This document shows positions 22,812 through 34,040 of a DNA stretch of 64,000 nucleotides, one piece after another. The notes below the pieces were generated by a model. It did no database searches. It was not told the DNA's origin and worked only from the letters and a program-made list of their open reading frames with translations. Each line of letters starts with the position of its first letter. Position 1 is the stretch's first letter. Source of the DNA: Sipunculus nudus. Its lineage: Eukaryota > Annelida > Sipuncula > Golfingiida > Sipunculidae. The position numbers were made by a program, and so were the translations under genes. The stretch covers positions 49,155,659 through 49,219,658 of the forward strand of contig CM049313.1 in the NCBI GenBank assembly GCA_026874595.1, written 5' to 3'.

Positions 22812-23093
22812 TCAAGAAAGTGCACATAATGGTACGAAAACACACAACTCATCAAATGCAGTCTCTGTCTTGGTCTTGGCACCACATTCTACCAAGACCA
22901 GCGCTTCGTACTTTTGCTCAATGGTCTGCACATCAAACTTGAGCAAGCCGTGACGCCATAGCAACAGGACACGAACAATATTAAAGTGAAGCAGTAAAGC
23001 AATATACCGTACTCTATGGTACAAATAAATGCCAGTCTGAAAGATCTCATCTTTCTCCCTTTGAATAGAGATCTGTATGTGTTTACCAGACAC
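22812..23093 (-). CDS. Unrecognised open frame, possible exon
   Basis: A 93-codon minus-strand frame in a stretch that is richer in G+C than its surroundings. The predicted peptide has mixed composition with a hydrophobic segment ('YIALLLHFNIVRVLLLW') followed by 'KFDVQTIEQKYEALVLVE', which reads more like real protein than most frames here. I do not recognise a family. There is no supporting splice signal that I can identify with confidence, and the frame could be chance. Confidence 0.2.
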   Translation of the reverse strand: MSGKHIQISIQREKDEIFQTGIYLYHRVRYIALLLHFNIVRVLLLWRHGLLKFDVQTIEQKYEALVLVECGAKTKTETAFDELCVFVPLCALS

Positions 23094-24104
23094 ATCAAAG
23101 TTAAGGATTCCATTGTGTTTGGTTTATTAATAACTTATCATTTCGAATTATGGCTTTGTAAGCGAAAGAAGAAAGGCCTGATCATGAGTAAGTAATTGAC
23201 GTGACGGCATGGACGAGTTAGCTCCGCCGACCTTGGATACGGTTGCTAGGTCGGACATTAAACCAAGAAAGCGTGAGGTTTATACACGTGGCACCGGTAC
23301 TGAATTCAGCCGTATATCGCACCAGACTTCAAACATTATTAATTTTACCAAGAACGCACCCTTAGGTGTGTACCCTTAGTGTACATATGGAGGCTACAGA
23401 GATGTTTTAAATATAAAATTGAGAAGTGTGATGAATTTGCGCAAATTTCTGCTCGATACGGCCGGTGTCAGAAAACCAATCTGCTGACCCCTCGCATCAG
23501 CCATGACACCTGAGCGGTCGGTTAAAATTGACAACTTGTTCAAGTCTAGCGGAACAAATTTGAAAACAACAAAGTAACAGTTACTAAAATATTTTTTAAT
23601 GACTTAGGGTGCAGTTTCAACAAAAAATTATAGATGACAACGTAAAAAGTGTTGCTTCCATAGAGGTAAAACGACACATGCTGTTATGGGGGGGGGGGGG
23701 GGATTGAAGTCCTGCTAAATATGTATTGCTCAAGCAAACTTTGGAAGTTTGTTTTGACTAATCATCTAATTAATTGAAATTAATAATAATAATAATAATA
23801 ATCAAACTAGTGTTAATACCAGTATTCAAACAATAAATTATTGAAAGGCAAATAAAATTACAGATGATGTGTGTACATCACGTGTTTTATCATATATCAT
23901 GTATGTTAAATAAAATTTTTTATACTGATAAAGTTATTGAATGAAACTGAAGTTATAATTATTATTAAATAATGCATGTATATTGATGTTTTAATAGGTA
24001 GCCTCCTGTTTATATATACACAGGAAGAAAGGTGTGTACAGGAAGAAATTTAAATGCATGTATGATATAATTATTATTTATGAGTCCTAAATAATTTATA
24101 TTGT
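23094..24104. other. No gene recognised
   Basis: AT-rich, with a poly-G run (23689-23702), an (AAT)n patch near 23780 and a small palindrome CCGACCT...AGGTCGG near 23230. Nothing codes. Confidence 0.3.
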
Positions 24105-24148
24105 TTTAATATATATATATATTGTTATATATATATTGTTATATATAA

Positions 24149-24191
<43 letters not shown>
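24105..24191. repeat. (AT)n microsatellite with interruptions
   Basis: Alternating AT with TATTGTTATA interruptions, ending directly before the inverted-repeat element at 24200. Confidence 0.9.
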
Positions 24192-24195
<4 letters not shown>

Positions 24196-24199
24196 ACTG

Positions 24200-24378
24200 C
24201 AGGGGTGAATCCAGGGTTTGTAAAGGGGAGGGTCCAACACCGGAAGACTAACAAGAAAGACTAAAAGAGGTCCCCTGCTTGATAATGTGAGGGGTCCAGG
24301 CCAGAAAAAAAGAGTTTAAAATCCTGAAAAGAAGGTTGTTGCAGCTCACAACAACCCCCCCCCCCCCCCGGACCGGCC
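24200..24378. mobile_element. CAGGGG-type repeat element with poly-C tract
   Basis: The left end CAGGGGTGAATCCAGGG matches the GGCGGATCCAGG-type terminus of the elements at 2782 and 4272. The interior repeats GAGGGTCCA/GGGGTCCAGG blocks, and a C run leads to GGACCGGCCACT at the right. The right boundary is approximate, and no target duplication is seen. Confidence 0.55.
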
Positions 24379-25243
24379 ACTTTTTTCTTCATGAAGATAA
24401 TAACCATTAAAGTTGAAGAAGTATTTATTTTATCTTTTGTTATTATTTAATTATTGAAAGTGAATACAACTTGTAATGCATCACAATCATAAATTGTGAA
24501 TTATTTTTTTTACAATTTCTCCCACCATTTCAATAAAATGGACATAACAGGTGTAAACACTTATTTTCAGTGAAAATTATTTATTTTGTTTATTGTTGAA
24601 TAGGAACATTTTAATGATTATTTTCTTATTATAACTTATGGCTCTCACGTCTAATTCCAAGTGGAATATGATAACAAATATGAAATTTTTATCTCTCTTT
24701 TTACTACTTGCTAAAAACATAGCATTTTCCCTTCTCTTTCTCCAACCCCCACCCTCCAGGGTACATATGCGGCCAAAAAAATGCAATATTATTTTTTTTT
24801 ATAATTATAAATCAAAAAGCTATGTGATCACTGAATATTTTAAGATTGGTAGTATTTTAAATGACAGATAAATGAACAGACAAAATTTCTGTGAAAAATA
24901 TAAACATTTAACCATTTATATAGCCGACAGTTACAAATATTAATATATTAATATAACAGCTCAATTATTCAAGATTGTACCTTTGTAAAGTTCTGACACC
25001 AGTATGGCAATAATACTAACAGCAAAGAGTGTAATATGATTGATATATTACATTCTTTGTTAATAGCCGTGTTGCATCTTTGAGTGCCAATAAATGCACA
25101 CTGTTATGTAAATTACCGACGTATGATTACAATATAAAGCAGAGAGCTTTACAATTAAACTTGTATCCTCGTCAATAACAGTTACTGACCTTTTACCAAA
25201 GATATTTCAAATATATTTGTGGTATAAGAAAATAGCATATCGT
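24379..25243. other. No gene recognised
   Basis: AT-rich. The frames at 24577-24871 on both strands lack motifs. Confidence 0.3.
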
Positions 25244-25282
25244 CGCATGCACATGAATACTGTATATCATCGCATACACTAA

Positions 25283-26440
25283 TCCATCTCTGGACCCTTG
25301 TGTCCTATGTTAGACCTGATGGACGGACACGTAGGGTCCATGGCGCATCTGTCAAATCATAAGAGCACCATCGTTACAAAATATGTAACGATGGGTTTGG
25401 GGTCCTCCGCTGAGATGACAGGCTTAATCGCTTACAAAAACCGCACCTGGCTTATCTAGAGAACCGTTACTAACCGTTTACAAGTTTGATTGTACTTTCC
25501 TACTTCAAAAATATAATATTTGGATTCTTTTTCCTCACGGATCCTCTAAGACAGGCAGTCATGACCTGTTTACAATATGGAAGACCTACCGCGATGCACT
25601 GTGGGACGGAATCGTACTCTCCATGCATATGAAAGCCTCCTGTATGTCTGCATTCAATGGAATCGGGCCGGACCCTAAGACCTTGAGATGGTATCCAGCA
25701 TTCAAGACCTTTTTATTGCCAAAAGGAAAAGCCTAATAATAGAAATGACTGGATCTGTTCATAATCTTAAGGAAAATACCTAGAAATCGATGCCATAAAG
25801 ATCTATTAGGCCTGCTGCTATCCCTCATACAGATGTGGTCAATTTTATCACATTGTATTACAGTGGTGGATCAAGAAGGGTGCCCCCCCCCTTGAGCTGA
25901 AACATCTCTCATTTTACCTAATTTTTCTCAGATATTTGTAATTAATTTTCATTTTTTTTCAGATTATTTTATTCCCTAGCTATTAAATTATAAAATTAAC
26001 CACACTTTGTAACTTTCTAATTCATAATGTGAGACTGTTAATGAACAGCTCTGTACGTGATATGCTCAATAATTAAGACAGCATCCAAAATTTCTTTACC
26101 GACGGATCGAGTTTTTCCGTTATAACACTCTGCCGGGTCATACCAGTAAAAACATTGTATGCACAATTAAAGAACTTATTAATTCTTAATATACCCACTA
26201 ACCGCTTACCCATATTAGCACCCCCTTGTTCTCAAATTTCTCTATCCGCCACTCTATTTCTACGTTTTGTTTGTAATATTTCTTTCTCGCGCGCAAATAA
26301 CACTGGAAATGTTACATTATCATAATCACCTGAAATCACTTTGTGTTTTTTTTTTCCTTCCGTCCCCCTCCCCCAGGCAAGATATAAACATATAATAAAT
26401 GATTTATCCCATACACAATACATATTAAAACATGACATTA
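25283..26440 (+). repeat. Left arm of the 4.6-kb inverted repeat
   Basis: Begins TCCATCTCTGGACCC. A stop-free frame (about 25424-25738) encodes a peptide containing 'GSHDLFTIWKTYRDALWDG' and 'FNGIGPDPKTLRWYP' with no recognised domain and no ATG at its start. The arm is interrupted at 25861-26254 by a CAG...CTC element. Confidence 0.85.
25861..26254. mobile_element. CAGTGG...CCGCCACTC inverted-repeat element
   Basis: The ends CAGTGGTGGAT and ATCCGCCACTC are reverse complements except for two positions. The flanks TATTA (25856-25860) and TATTT (26255-26259) suggest a 5-bp duplication. The opposite arm (near 29250-29270) is continuous at the matching point, which gives an empty site and fixes the insertion. 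No coding capacity. Confidence 0.8.
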
Positions 26441-26756
26441 GACAAGAAAAAAATTAATGAAAAGCCTATTGTACCATCAATTTAATTTCAATAATGTTTT
26501 TTATGGAAGCCATAACCATACAGCACCTTTTACGATTTTCACAAACATGCTTGCATATGCAGGGAAATAAAAAAAATAGGGGGGACAAGATGTGTTCGCC
26601 CAACCAAGCACTGTAATGTATATAAACGATCTTATTTTAGGCGTTTTGTATTAAGATTTTACTTATTTTTGTGATCAAAATAGCCAAAAAACTGCTTATC
26701 GTTACATCCAAAATTAACACAAAATTATGCACAAATGTACTTGTTATTAATGCGAA

Positions 26757-26802
<46 letters not shown>

Positions 26803-27499
26803 GGCCTAGACTAAACGTTTGCCTAGGTACACAAACATTGCATTGCACCTCTACACATTCTCCCAATGTAATTTTTTTAACCATTACATGCAGAGGTACC
26901 CGGCCTATGTCTAACTCCGCTGGGTCGGTCCATTGTCCAATAAAATGTTGTTTATCTTAAAAAAAATACTTTTGTAAAGCTAAAGAGAATTCACCTAAAA
27001 TTAAATTTATTTTCGGTAGAGATATTTATGTCTCATGTGTCAAGTCTGTAAGCTGTCTTGTGCATGCCTACATCTGCGCAGTGAGGTAAAAACTCAGAAA
27101 GCGTCGTGTTACAGGAGCGCAATCATTTTAAGAAATCAATACGATTATAAACAAGATGCATATCGATTGTCAAAGAGCTGATTTTTTAACGTAACTGTGA
27201 ACGGGGCGTATTTATTTTATGATATGAAAAGGCCTGTTTAAGTCTTTACTTATAAACAAAAACGTTTAACATAAACGTTACAGAAAAACCATGAACTTTT
27301 TATCCGTATATATTATCCGTATATTATTGTATATATATATATATATCAACTCTATAAATTTGAGAGGCTTTTTCATAACAGACTTTTATCAGGAATTAGG
27401 TTATTGCGTTAATTCTCACTAAACATACATATATATATATGTGTGTGTGTGCATGTGTGTGTGTGAAAGGAGCGCATTTACAACAGCGGAAGACCATGC

Positions 27500-27554
<55 letters not shown>

Positions 27555-28667
27555 TAATATTATCATGCAAGCATTTTGCTGTATACGACATCTAGTTCTT
27601 AACAAAAAATGTTGAAGGAGCGCATTTTATTTATAACATGACATGCATACAAAACAGTTATGGGACTGAGCGCATTCTCTTATAACATTAATATAAACAT
27701 AAAAGGATTGCATTTATTTTACAGCTGACATACGTTCTAAATCATGGCATGCGCTTAAGCGGGTGGCAAGCGCAAGCGGTCACGCGGTATTTTCAAAACA
27801 GACATGCTTGGCGGAATGTGGAACTGCTATGGAAGATGAAGAACTTATGTGGTATGAGACAAGTACCACTGTTTAGCGCAAATTTAATAAAATAATCATG
27901 ATTGTGCTTGGTGAACACTAACATATTTTTTAATAAACAAGAATATTATATGTTATATATATGTTATAACATATATATATGTAATTTATACAAATCAAAT
28001 AGTTATATATAAACATGCATATGCATATATAAAGTTCTTATAAATGTTATATTTACTTACATATTGTAGTGTATAAGTAAGTTGTTAATTAAATACATTT
28101 TACCATGCAGATTTTCAATAGACACAATAGATATTTACTAGGCATGCGCACGCGCGCGGCATGCAGACATCGCTCCATGCATGCAGTGCATGTTTCGGCC
28201 TTCATATGCTTTCTTAATAGAAATTGTGAGAGGAATTATCTATTTTATAACCTGAATTACCTTATATTTTGTTTCTCTATGACCAGAACTAAAGTACTTA
28301 CATGTATGACGAATTGAGCGATAGACAGCAATACCAGCGGGGGCCTCTTTTTATATTTTTTTATAAAAGAATAAATGCCCCTTTTTTGTGACTTATAGCC
28401 TATATGTGTATTATACACAGTATACATATTTATGTCCTTGAGCAGAATCACGATATCCCTGACTTTTTACATTTCTTTACGGAAATTACAAAATTAAATT
28501 ATGAATATGGTAAAACATACTTTACCTCCCCAGTGCAGTTTAGTCCGGTGCCGACAGTCTTAAAATCTTGTGACAATAAAGTGTCAGCCCTTTCTTAACT
28601 ATTTGATCATCTGGTATTTTTATTGAGAGAGTATATATATTCAGTGAGAGACTCATGAATGGAATTA

Positions 28668-28707
<40 letters not shown>

Positions 28708-28999
28708 ATAATTACAGTGTTGTTTTTCTTCAGTTATTCCGCTCTGGCCTAGTGTGTAGGCCATAGAGCACTTTACAACGGAGGGTAACTCTACCTTCTA
28801 TATATATATATATATATATATAAATTTAGCATTTTTTAGCATTTAAGCATTTTTAGCTTTTTTTGCGCATTTGATTTTACTTATTTTTATATCCCTACAA
28901 AGATGAGTATGCCTTAATATATAGACTATGTATAAATATATGGTGAATTTCTACCAGTGTAAGTCGTTATTCTTGCTGAATTTTTATGGATAAAAAATT
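26441..28999. other. Centre of the inverted repeat; simple repeats only
   Basis: Holds (AT)n arrays near 26757-26802, 27328-27346, 27496-27551, 28667-28712 and 28799-28821, a (TG)n patch near 27441-27465, and four scattered GAGCGCATT motifs between 27467 and 27720. No coding frame of note. Confidence 0.6.
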
Positions 29000-29839
29000 T
29001 ATTATGTCATGTCTTAATATTTATTCGTGATAATTCATTATTTATATGCTCCATGTTTATATCTTGCCTGGGGGAGGGGAATGGAAGGTAGAAACACACA
29101 AAGCGATTCCAGGTGATTTTGATAATGTACAGTTTTCAGTATAAAAAAAATTCATTTCCAGTGTCATTTTACAAGAGAGGAAAAACAAATACAATTCAAG
29201 TGTCATTTAGGAGAAAGAGAGAGGGAGAGAAAGAGAGAAAGATAGAAATGTTACAAACACTCCAATTAATACAATATGATAAAATTGACCACATCTGTAC
29301 GACGGAAAGCAGCAAGCCTAATAGATCTTATGGCATCGATTTCTAGGTATTTTCCTTAAGATAATGAACGGATCCAGTCATTTCTATTATGAGCCTTTTC
29401 CTTTTGGCAATATGAGGTCGTGAATGCTGGATACCATCTCAAGGTCTTAGGGTCCGGCCCGATTCCATTGAATGCAGACATACAGCAGGTTTTCATATGC
29501 ATGGAGAGTACGATTCCGTCCCACAGTGCATCGCGGTAGGTCCTCCATATTGTAAACAGGTCATGACTGCCTGTCTTAGAGGATCCGCGAGGAAAAAGAA
29601 TCAAAATATTATATTTTTGAAGTAGGAAAGTACAATCAAACTTGTAGACGGTTAGTAACGGTTCTCTAGATAAGCCAGGTGCAGTTTTTGTAAGCGATTA
29701 GGCCTGTCATCTCAGCGGAGGACCCCAAACCCATTACATATTTTGTAACGATGGTGCTCTTATGATTTGGCAGATGCGCCATGGACCCTACGTGTCCGTC
29801 CATCAGGTCTAACATAGGACACAAGGGTCCAGAGATGGA
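29000..29839 (-). repeat. Right arm of the 4.6-kb inverted repeat
   Basis: Reverse complement of the left arm, without the 394-bp insertion. The matching stop-free frame is kept on the minus strand (ending near 29356), with differences that are partly silent and otherwise mostly single residue changes (H/R, K/R, W/L). Confidence 0.85.
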
Positions 29840-29860
29840 CTACGCATACACATGAATACT

Positions 29861-30409
29861 TTGACTGGGAGTGGGAAACGCTCTAATTCGACACGGCCAA
29901 GATTGATACATTTAGTTTATACCCATCAACAATGAAGAGTGACCCGCTGGTGTGCGGTAAATGTAACACTTTTTAGCACTGGTTACAGGCCAATGTTTAT
30001 CAATATAGATGGAGAATAGGATCATATAGGCTGCGTTTTTTGACTTACTGAAAATTTCATGTGTCAATATGGATTAAATATATGGCAGGGCCAAATCGGG
30101 CCTGCCTTGTCCCATCCCCGCGTTCTCCTCGTCTTGTGATTTTATTACGAAGAGAAGTAAGAAAACAGATTCCTGTTACTTGGAATGATACCTGGAGTAA
30201 CATTTATAAAAATTATAAACATATGCCTCGACCGTACTAAAAATAAAACATTTATTATGACAGGTCCATCGAGCATATGGTTGAAAGTTAACACACGTGT
30301 CAAGAATGTCCGACCTGATGTCCGACCTCCACGTGTGTTTACCTGGCCTCGTTTTCAGTCCGGCAATAACGTTCGCTGATTGGCTAATAGAGCTGTCGAT
30401 CACGCACTC
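29861..30409. other. No gene; remnant of the nested-palindrome element
   Basis: At 30064-30100 the blocks ATATATGGCAGGGCC and AAATCGGGC match the right end of the element at 1359-1893 with the middle deleted. Frames at 30176-30457 show no domain. Confidence 0.55.
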
Positions 30410-30628
30410 CGCCAATATTATAAAGAGAGTACACTGATAGCTTGGAGACAGCCACACTATGATTTAATGTCCAAGACCACACATACAAGAAGCCCAAGAT
30501 GGCAACCCAGAGTGTCACATAGATACTAGTCCGCCAAGGACTTTAGTCATGGAAAAATGTCACTTAAGTATGTTGAGTCCCTAAAAGTTCTACCCTGGAA
30601 TATTACCATCAAATTAACTATACTGGCG
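30410..30628 (-). repeat. 3' LTR of the minus-strand element
   Basis: Begins CGCCAATATTATA and ends CTATACTGGCG on the plus strand. The shared unit lacks the canonical TG...CA ends; instead CGCCA/TGGCG form a 5-bp inverted terminus. Confidence 0.88.
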
Positions 30629-30635
30629 TAACGTA

Positions 30636-30652
30636 TTTTTCTCTTCTTCTTG
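30636..30652 (-). other. Polypurine tract
   Basis: On the minus strand AAGAAGAAGAGAAAAA, purine only, lies 7 bases from the 3' LTR and fits the plus-strand primer. Confidence 0.65.
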
Positions 30653-30783
30653 GTCATAGAAAATAAACTATTATTAAAGCGAACTAGAAATTAACTAAAG
30701 GGAACAAGCAAACCATTAATTAACTAAAAGAAACCAGACATTTCTGTCTCTCAAACATTATCAGTAGTGCAAATGTACCAACA

Positions 30784-32460
30784 TTATTTAGACACATAGT
30801 CCTTTAAGTAACCAGGCTGTCGACGTTCACGTGTAGAGCGGCGAAGCTGGTGTATTGGGCTCAGGGGAACATCAGACTCGAGGCTGACAGTTAAAGGTTC
30901 CTCATGAACGGAATCACTATGTGATCCCTGGATAACATCTTCTGGATGAGGCTCCTCATTATTACTGTCTGTTATACCTTGGGTATTCACATTGGTAGCA
31001 CCAGAAGGGATTGCTGGTAAAGATAACAGCTTTGGTACTGGAGGAGGCTTTGTCGGGGAGGTGGCTTGCTTAGTCATGCTGTTATCCTCTCCGTATGTTT
31101 CCTCATCTGAACTAGTAGGTTGCTGCTCGTGTACATAGGAGGGTACCTTGTAACATTCAGACCTTTTAACACGATATGATGTATTACGAAGTTGGGATCC
31201 CGTGAATTTACGTAGGTTACACCATTCTCCATCTATACGTGTGACAAGGTATCGCTCCCGGCAATGAACCTTGTTGAGGTCTGCATATAAATATACAATA
31301 TCACCCACATCAACAGAGGCAGCAGGATAGCGTCCGTGCCCATGTGACTTCGATTTTTCACTAGGTGCATGGTTAGTAGTTCGTCTTTCGTATTGGTCCA
31401 TGATGACTTTGTGGTCATCAATAGGTAGTTGTTGGTTGGTATACTGGTCTCTCTCGAACCAACTCTCCCTGGCAGAAAGACCATTTGACCGGATGCGAGA
31501 GTTAAGTCTGGCTGTTGCGATGGCGAGTGTTGTGGGGGTAATTTGCCCCCCCCCCTTGGGCTGTCGCGAAGGAGTTCTTGCTGTAGCTCCTGGATTGCCC
31601 GTTCAGCAACTTGTTTCTTCAGGATTCTTGTTTTGATTTTTTACCCAACCAAGCTCAATGGTAATTCTGTGATGGGTGAGGTCTTCATCGTCTGTTAGAC
31701 TAGAAAAACAGGGTGCACAATCTGTTCGCACCACGACGGGGGGTCCATTGAGTGGACGCATTTCTAAGCACATGCAGATGAGAGCACTGCGTACAGTATT
31801 TCGTTGTTCACTGTCGATCAGGCATGAGGCTGTAAATGATGTCACACATTCACGCATGACAAAGATAAGCTGCTGGTTACGTTTCATGATATCTGCTGCA
31901 TATAGAGTTCCCACTGCTTCTGGAGGCTCAGATGTACTTTGTTCTACCGATGCTTGAGGAACTTTTTGTAGCGCACTGCACTGATGGCACCCCAATGTTA
32001 CCTGATCAATTGCCTGTGATAAATCAAGTGCAAAGAAATATCGCTGCACGACAGTTTTCAGCTGGTGCCTAGATGGGTGACCCAGACGTAAATGAAGAGA
32101 TGTGAGGAGGCCATGTAAAACTTCACGAGGTACCACTATACAGTCTCGAGGGCCAATTAAGGGTTCTTCACGACGTACTATGAGTAGTCCATCCCGGGCG
32201 ATGGTTGCCACATTCAGGTAACGCCTTATGTGATGGACATTTCTAACTTTTTTCGATGGTCGCGTACCTTGAGTCAAGTGTGCGTGTGTACGGCGTAATT
32301 CCGCGGACTCTGACTGTATGGACCTCCAAGTGGATCTGGTTGTGTAGGGGAGATGTTCATTTCCGGACATTATATTGTCGACAGGGATTCTGTACACAAC
32401 CGACTCTTCAGATCTACATATAAATGAGCAAATCTGATATTCTTCATCGAACATGGAGCA
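30784..32460 (-). pseudogene. Integrase of the minus-strand element, frameshifted
   Basis: The frame entering near 32460 carries an HHCC zinc finger ('HLRLGHPSRHQLK' and 'CHQC' near 31980-32080), then an integrase core with a first Asp in 'YAADIM' and a second in 'VVRTDCAPCF' (near 31720). A frameshift near 31622 moves the expected catalytic Glu ('AERAIQEL') into another frame, and a second one lies in a run of nine or ten C (31546-31556). The C-terminal part, 30784-31401, includes 'GDIVYLYADLNK' and 'RYLVTRIDGEWCNLRKF', an SH3-like DNA-binding end, followed by a Pro- and acid-rich tail. Integrase would insert the element's DNA into the genome. As written the protein is in at least three pieces. 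Confidence 0.85.
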
Positions 32461-34040
32461 GCATTTCTGCTTGCAAAGTCGGAGGGTACATTTGACTGAC
32501 CTGCGAGGTGTCGGATAGATACCTGGAAACGACAGGCTGTGGAAAGAAATGTCAACAATCGAGGACTTGTAGAAAACTGGCCTCTGCAAAAGAGACTGTA
32601 AGCTTGGACACAAGGTTTACTGTCAGTCAAGACACACGTGGCTCCCTTAGCCTGGATGATATAGGGGCTGAAGTGCTTTATGGCAGCAGCGATAGCTAAA
32701 CCTTCAACCTCGCAGGGCAACCATGTAATCTGACGACCGCGTAGTTGTGCACTAAAGAAACCTGCAATCTGGAGCTTCCCTTTCCGGGATATGTACAGTG
32801 TTGCCCCAATACCAGGCTTTTTCATGGCCCAATCAGTAACTATCCACAGACGGTCCTCTGGGTGCGGAAGCGTAATAGTGTGATGGGACTGTAGTGTAGC
32901 CTGCGCTTCGGAGAATGATGCAGATAATGTGTCGTCCCATTCAATCTTGTCTTTCGATTGTTTGCCTGCAGTTGCTTTTTCTAGCGGTGCGAGTACAGAT
33001 GAACAGTTGGGGAGTACTCGTGCGAGAAACTTGTATGCACCCAGGAAGGAACGTAGGCCCTTGACAGTGCTGGGTTTGGCGCATGATGAAAGTGTTGCTA
33101 TGCGATGTGGGCTGGCTTGCAGACTGCCCAGGTGCCATTTCCAGCCTAAAATAGTAGTAGTTTTGGGATATATTATTGTCTTGGAGGCCGACAGGGAGAG
33201 GCCACACTTGTGTATCGCCTGGAGGCCTCGTTTCCAGTTATGTAGTAACTCTGTAGGACTATTCCCACCACAATATAGGTCATCTGCTAGCTTAATTTCG
33301 ATACCTTCCTCCAGAAGGTCACCTAACATACGGCACATTAGCTCTTCAAGAGCTGTTTCGGAGCTCGGCATACCCATTGCACATCTGGTGTAAACACGTA
33401 CTCCATTGAAAAGTGATACTACACCACAATACTTCATGGATTCTTGCGAAAGTGGTATCTGGTAGAAAGCGCTAGATAAATCTGTGGTGATAATACATGT
33501 CCATTGACTAATTTTGTGTAAGGTGGTATCCACATTAGGCATAAGAGATGGTTGGGGCTTGCTATACTGTCCGAAGGCTGTAACGAAACGGAAACCACCA
33601 TTAGGTTTCTTTACAAGAAAAGAAGGGTTCAGATACTCAACTGTGATATTTAAATCCTCAGGACGCTTTAAGACTCCTGCATCTTCCAACCCAGTCATTT
33701 TCCTTTGCAGTTCCTTAAGTTTACTGTCTGAGTATAGAGGTATGCGTCCCTTCCTCTGGGGAGGTTGTGTTGGACCCATATTGACTTTTGCCTGAAATGG
33801 TCCGGCTGCACCGTTATAACACTTGTGTTTGGGATCGAACACATCGTCATACTCTCTGTTGGTGTTTATGAACTGTTCCCTCACTTTGTGTGGAAGGACG
33901 TTTTCTGGATCCAAGGAAATTTCATCTGAATAGTACTCTTTTACCTGTTTTCTGGTATAAATGGGTTTTTGTGGACCTTCCTTGGGTTCTTTCTCAGTGT
34001 TACGGGCAGAACACAGGACAGATTTGACAAAAATGTTCAT
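32370..34040 (-). pseudogene. Reverse transcriptase and RNase H of the minus-strand element
   Basis: A 556-codon open frame. Reverse transcriptase: '[21 protein letters not shown]' near residues 137-157, '[16 protein letters not shown]' with the first Asp, '[13 protein letters not shown]' where gypsy enzymes have the PFG..N.PA block, and the catalytic LADDLY near residue 250, then '[17 protein letters not shown]'. RNase H follows: '[18 protein letters not shown]', '[17 protein letters not shown]' and '[12 protein letters not shown]', with Asp, Glu and Asp in place. The domain is followed by '[15 protein letters not shown]'. This central piece is intact over its length, but it is separated by frameshifts near 34020 from protease and near 32455 from integrase, so the polyprotein cannot be made without correction. 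Confidence 0.9.

Larger units (their letters stand above)
25244..29860. mobile_element. 4.6-kb long inverted repeat, possible foldback transposon
   Basis: Left arm 25283-26440 and right arm 29000-29839 are reverse complements with only scattered differences over about 0.8 kb; the left arm additionally holds an inserted 394-bp element. Directly outside the arms lies an 18-bp direct repeat, CGCATGCACATGAATACT (25244-25261) and CGCATACACATGAATACT (29843-29860), differing at one base. A structure of long inverted arms within direct repeats is what a foldback-type transposon would leave, though an inverted segmental duplication is also possible. The 2.56-kb centre shows no transposase. Each arm keeps one stop-free frame of about 105 codons. 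Confidence 0.75.

Noticed and set aside
32929-33393. 154-codon plus-strand frame
   Set aside because: Lies opposite the intact reverse transcriptase/RNase H frame and is its shadow.
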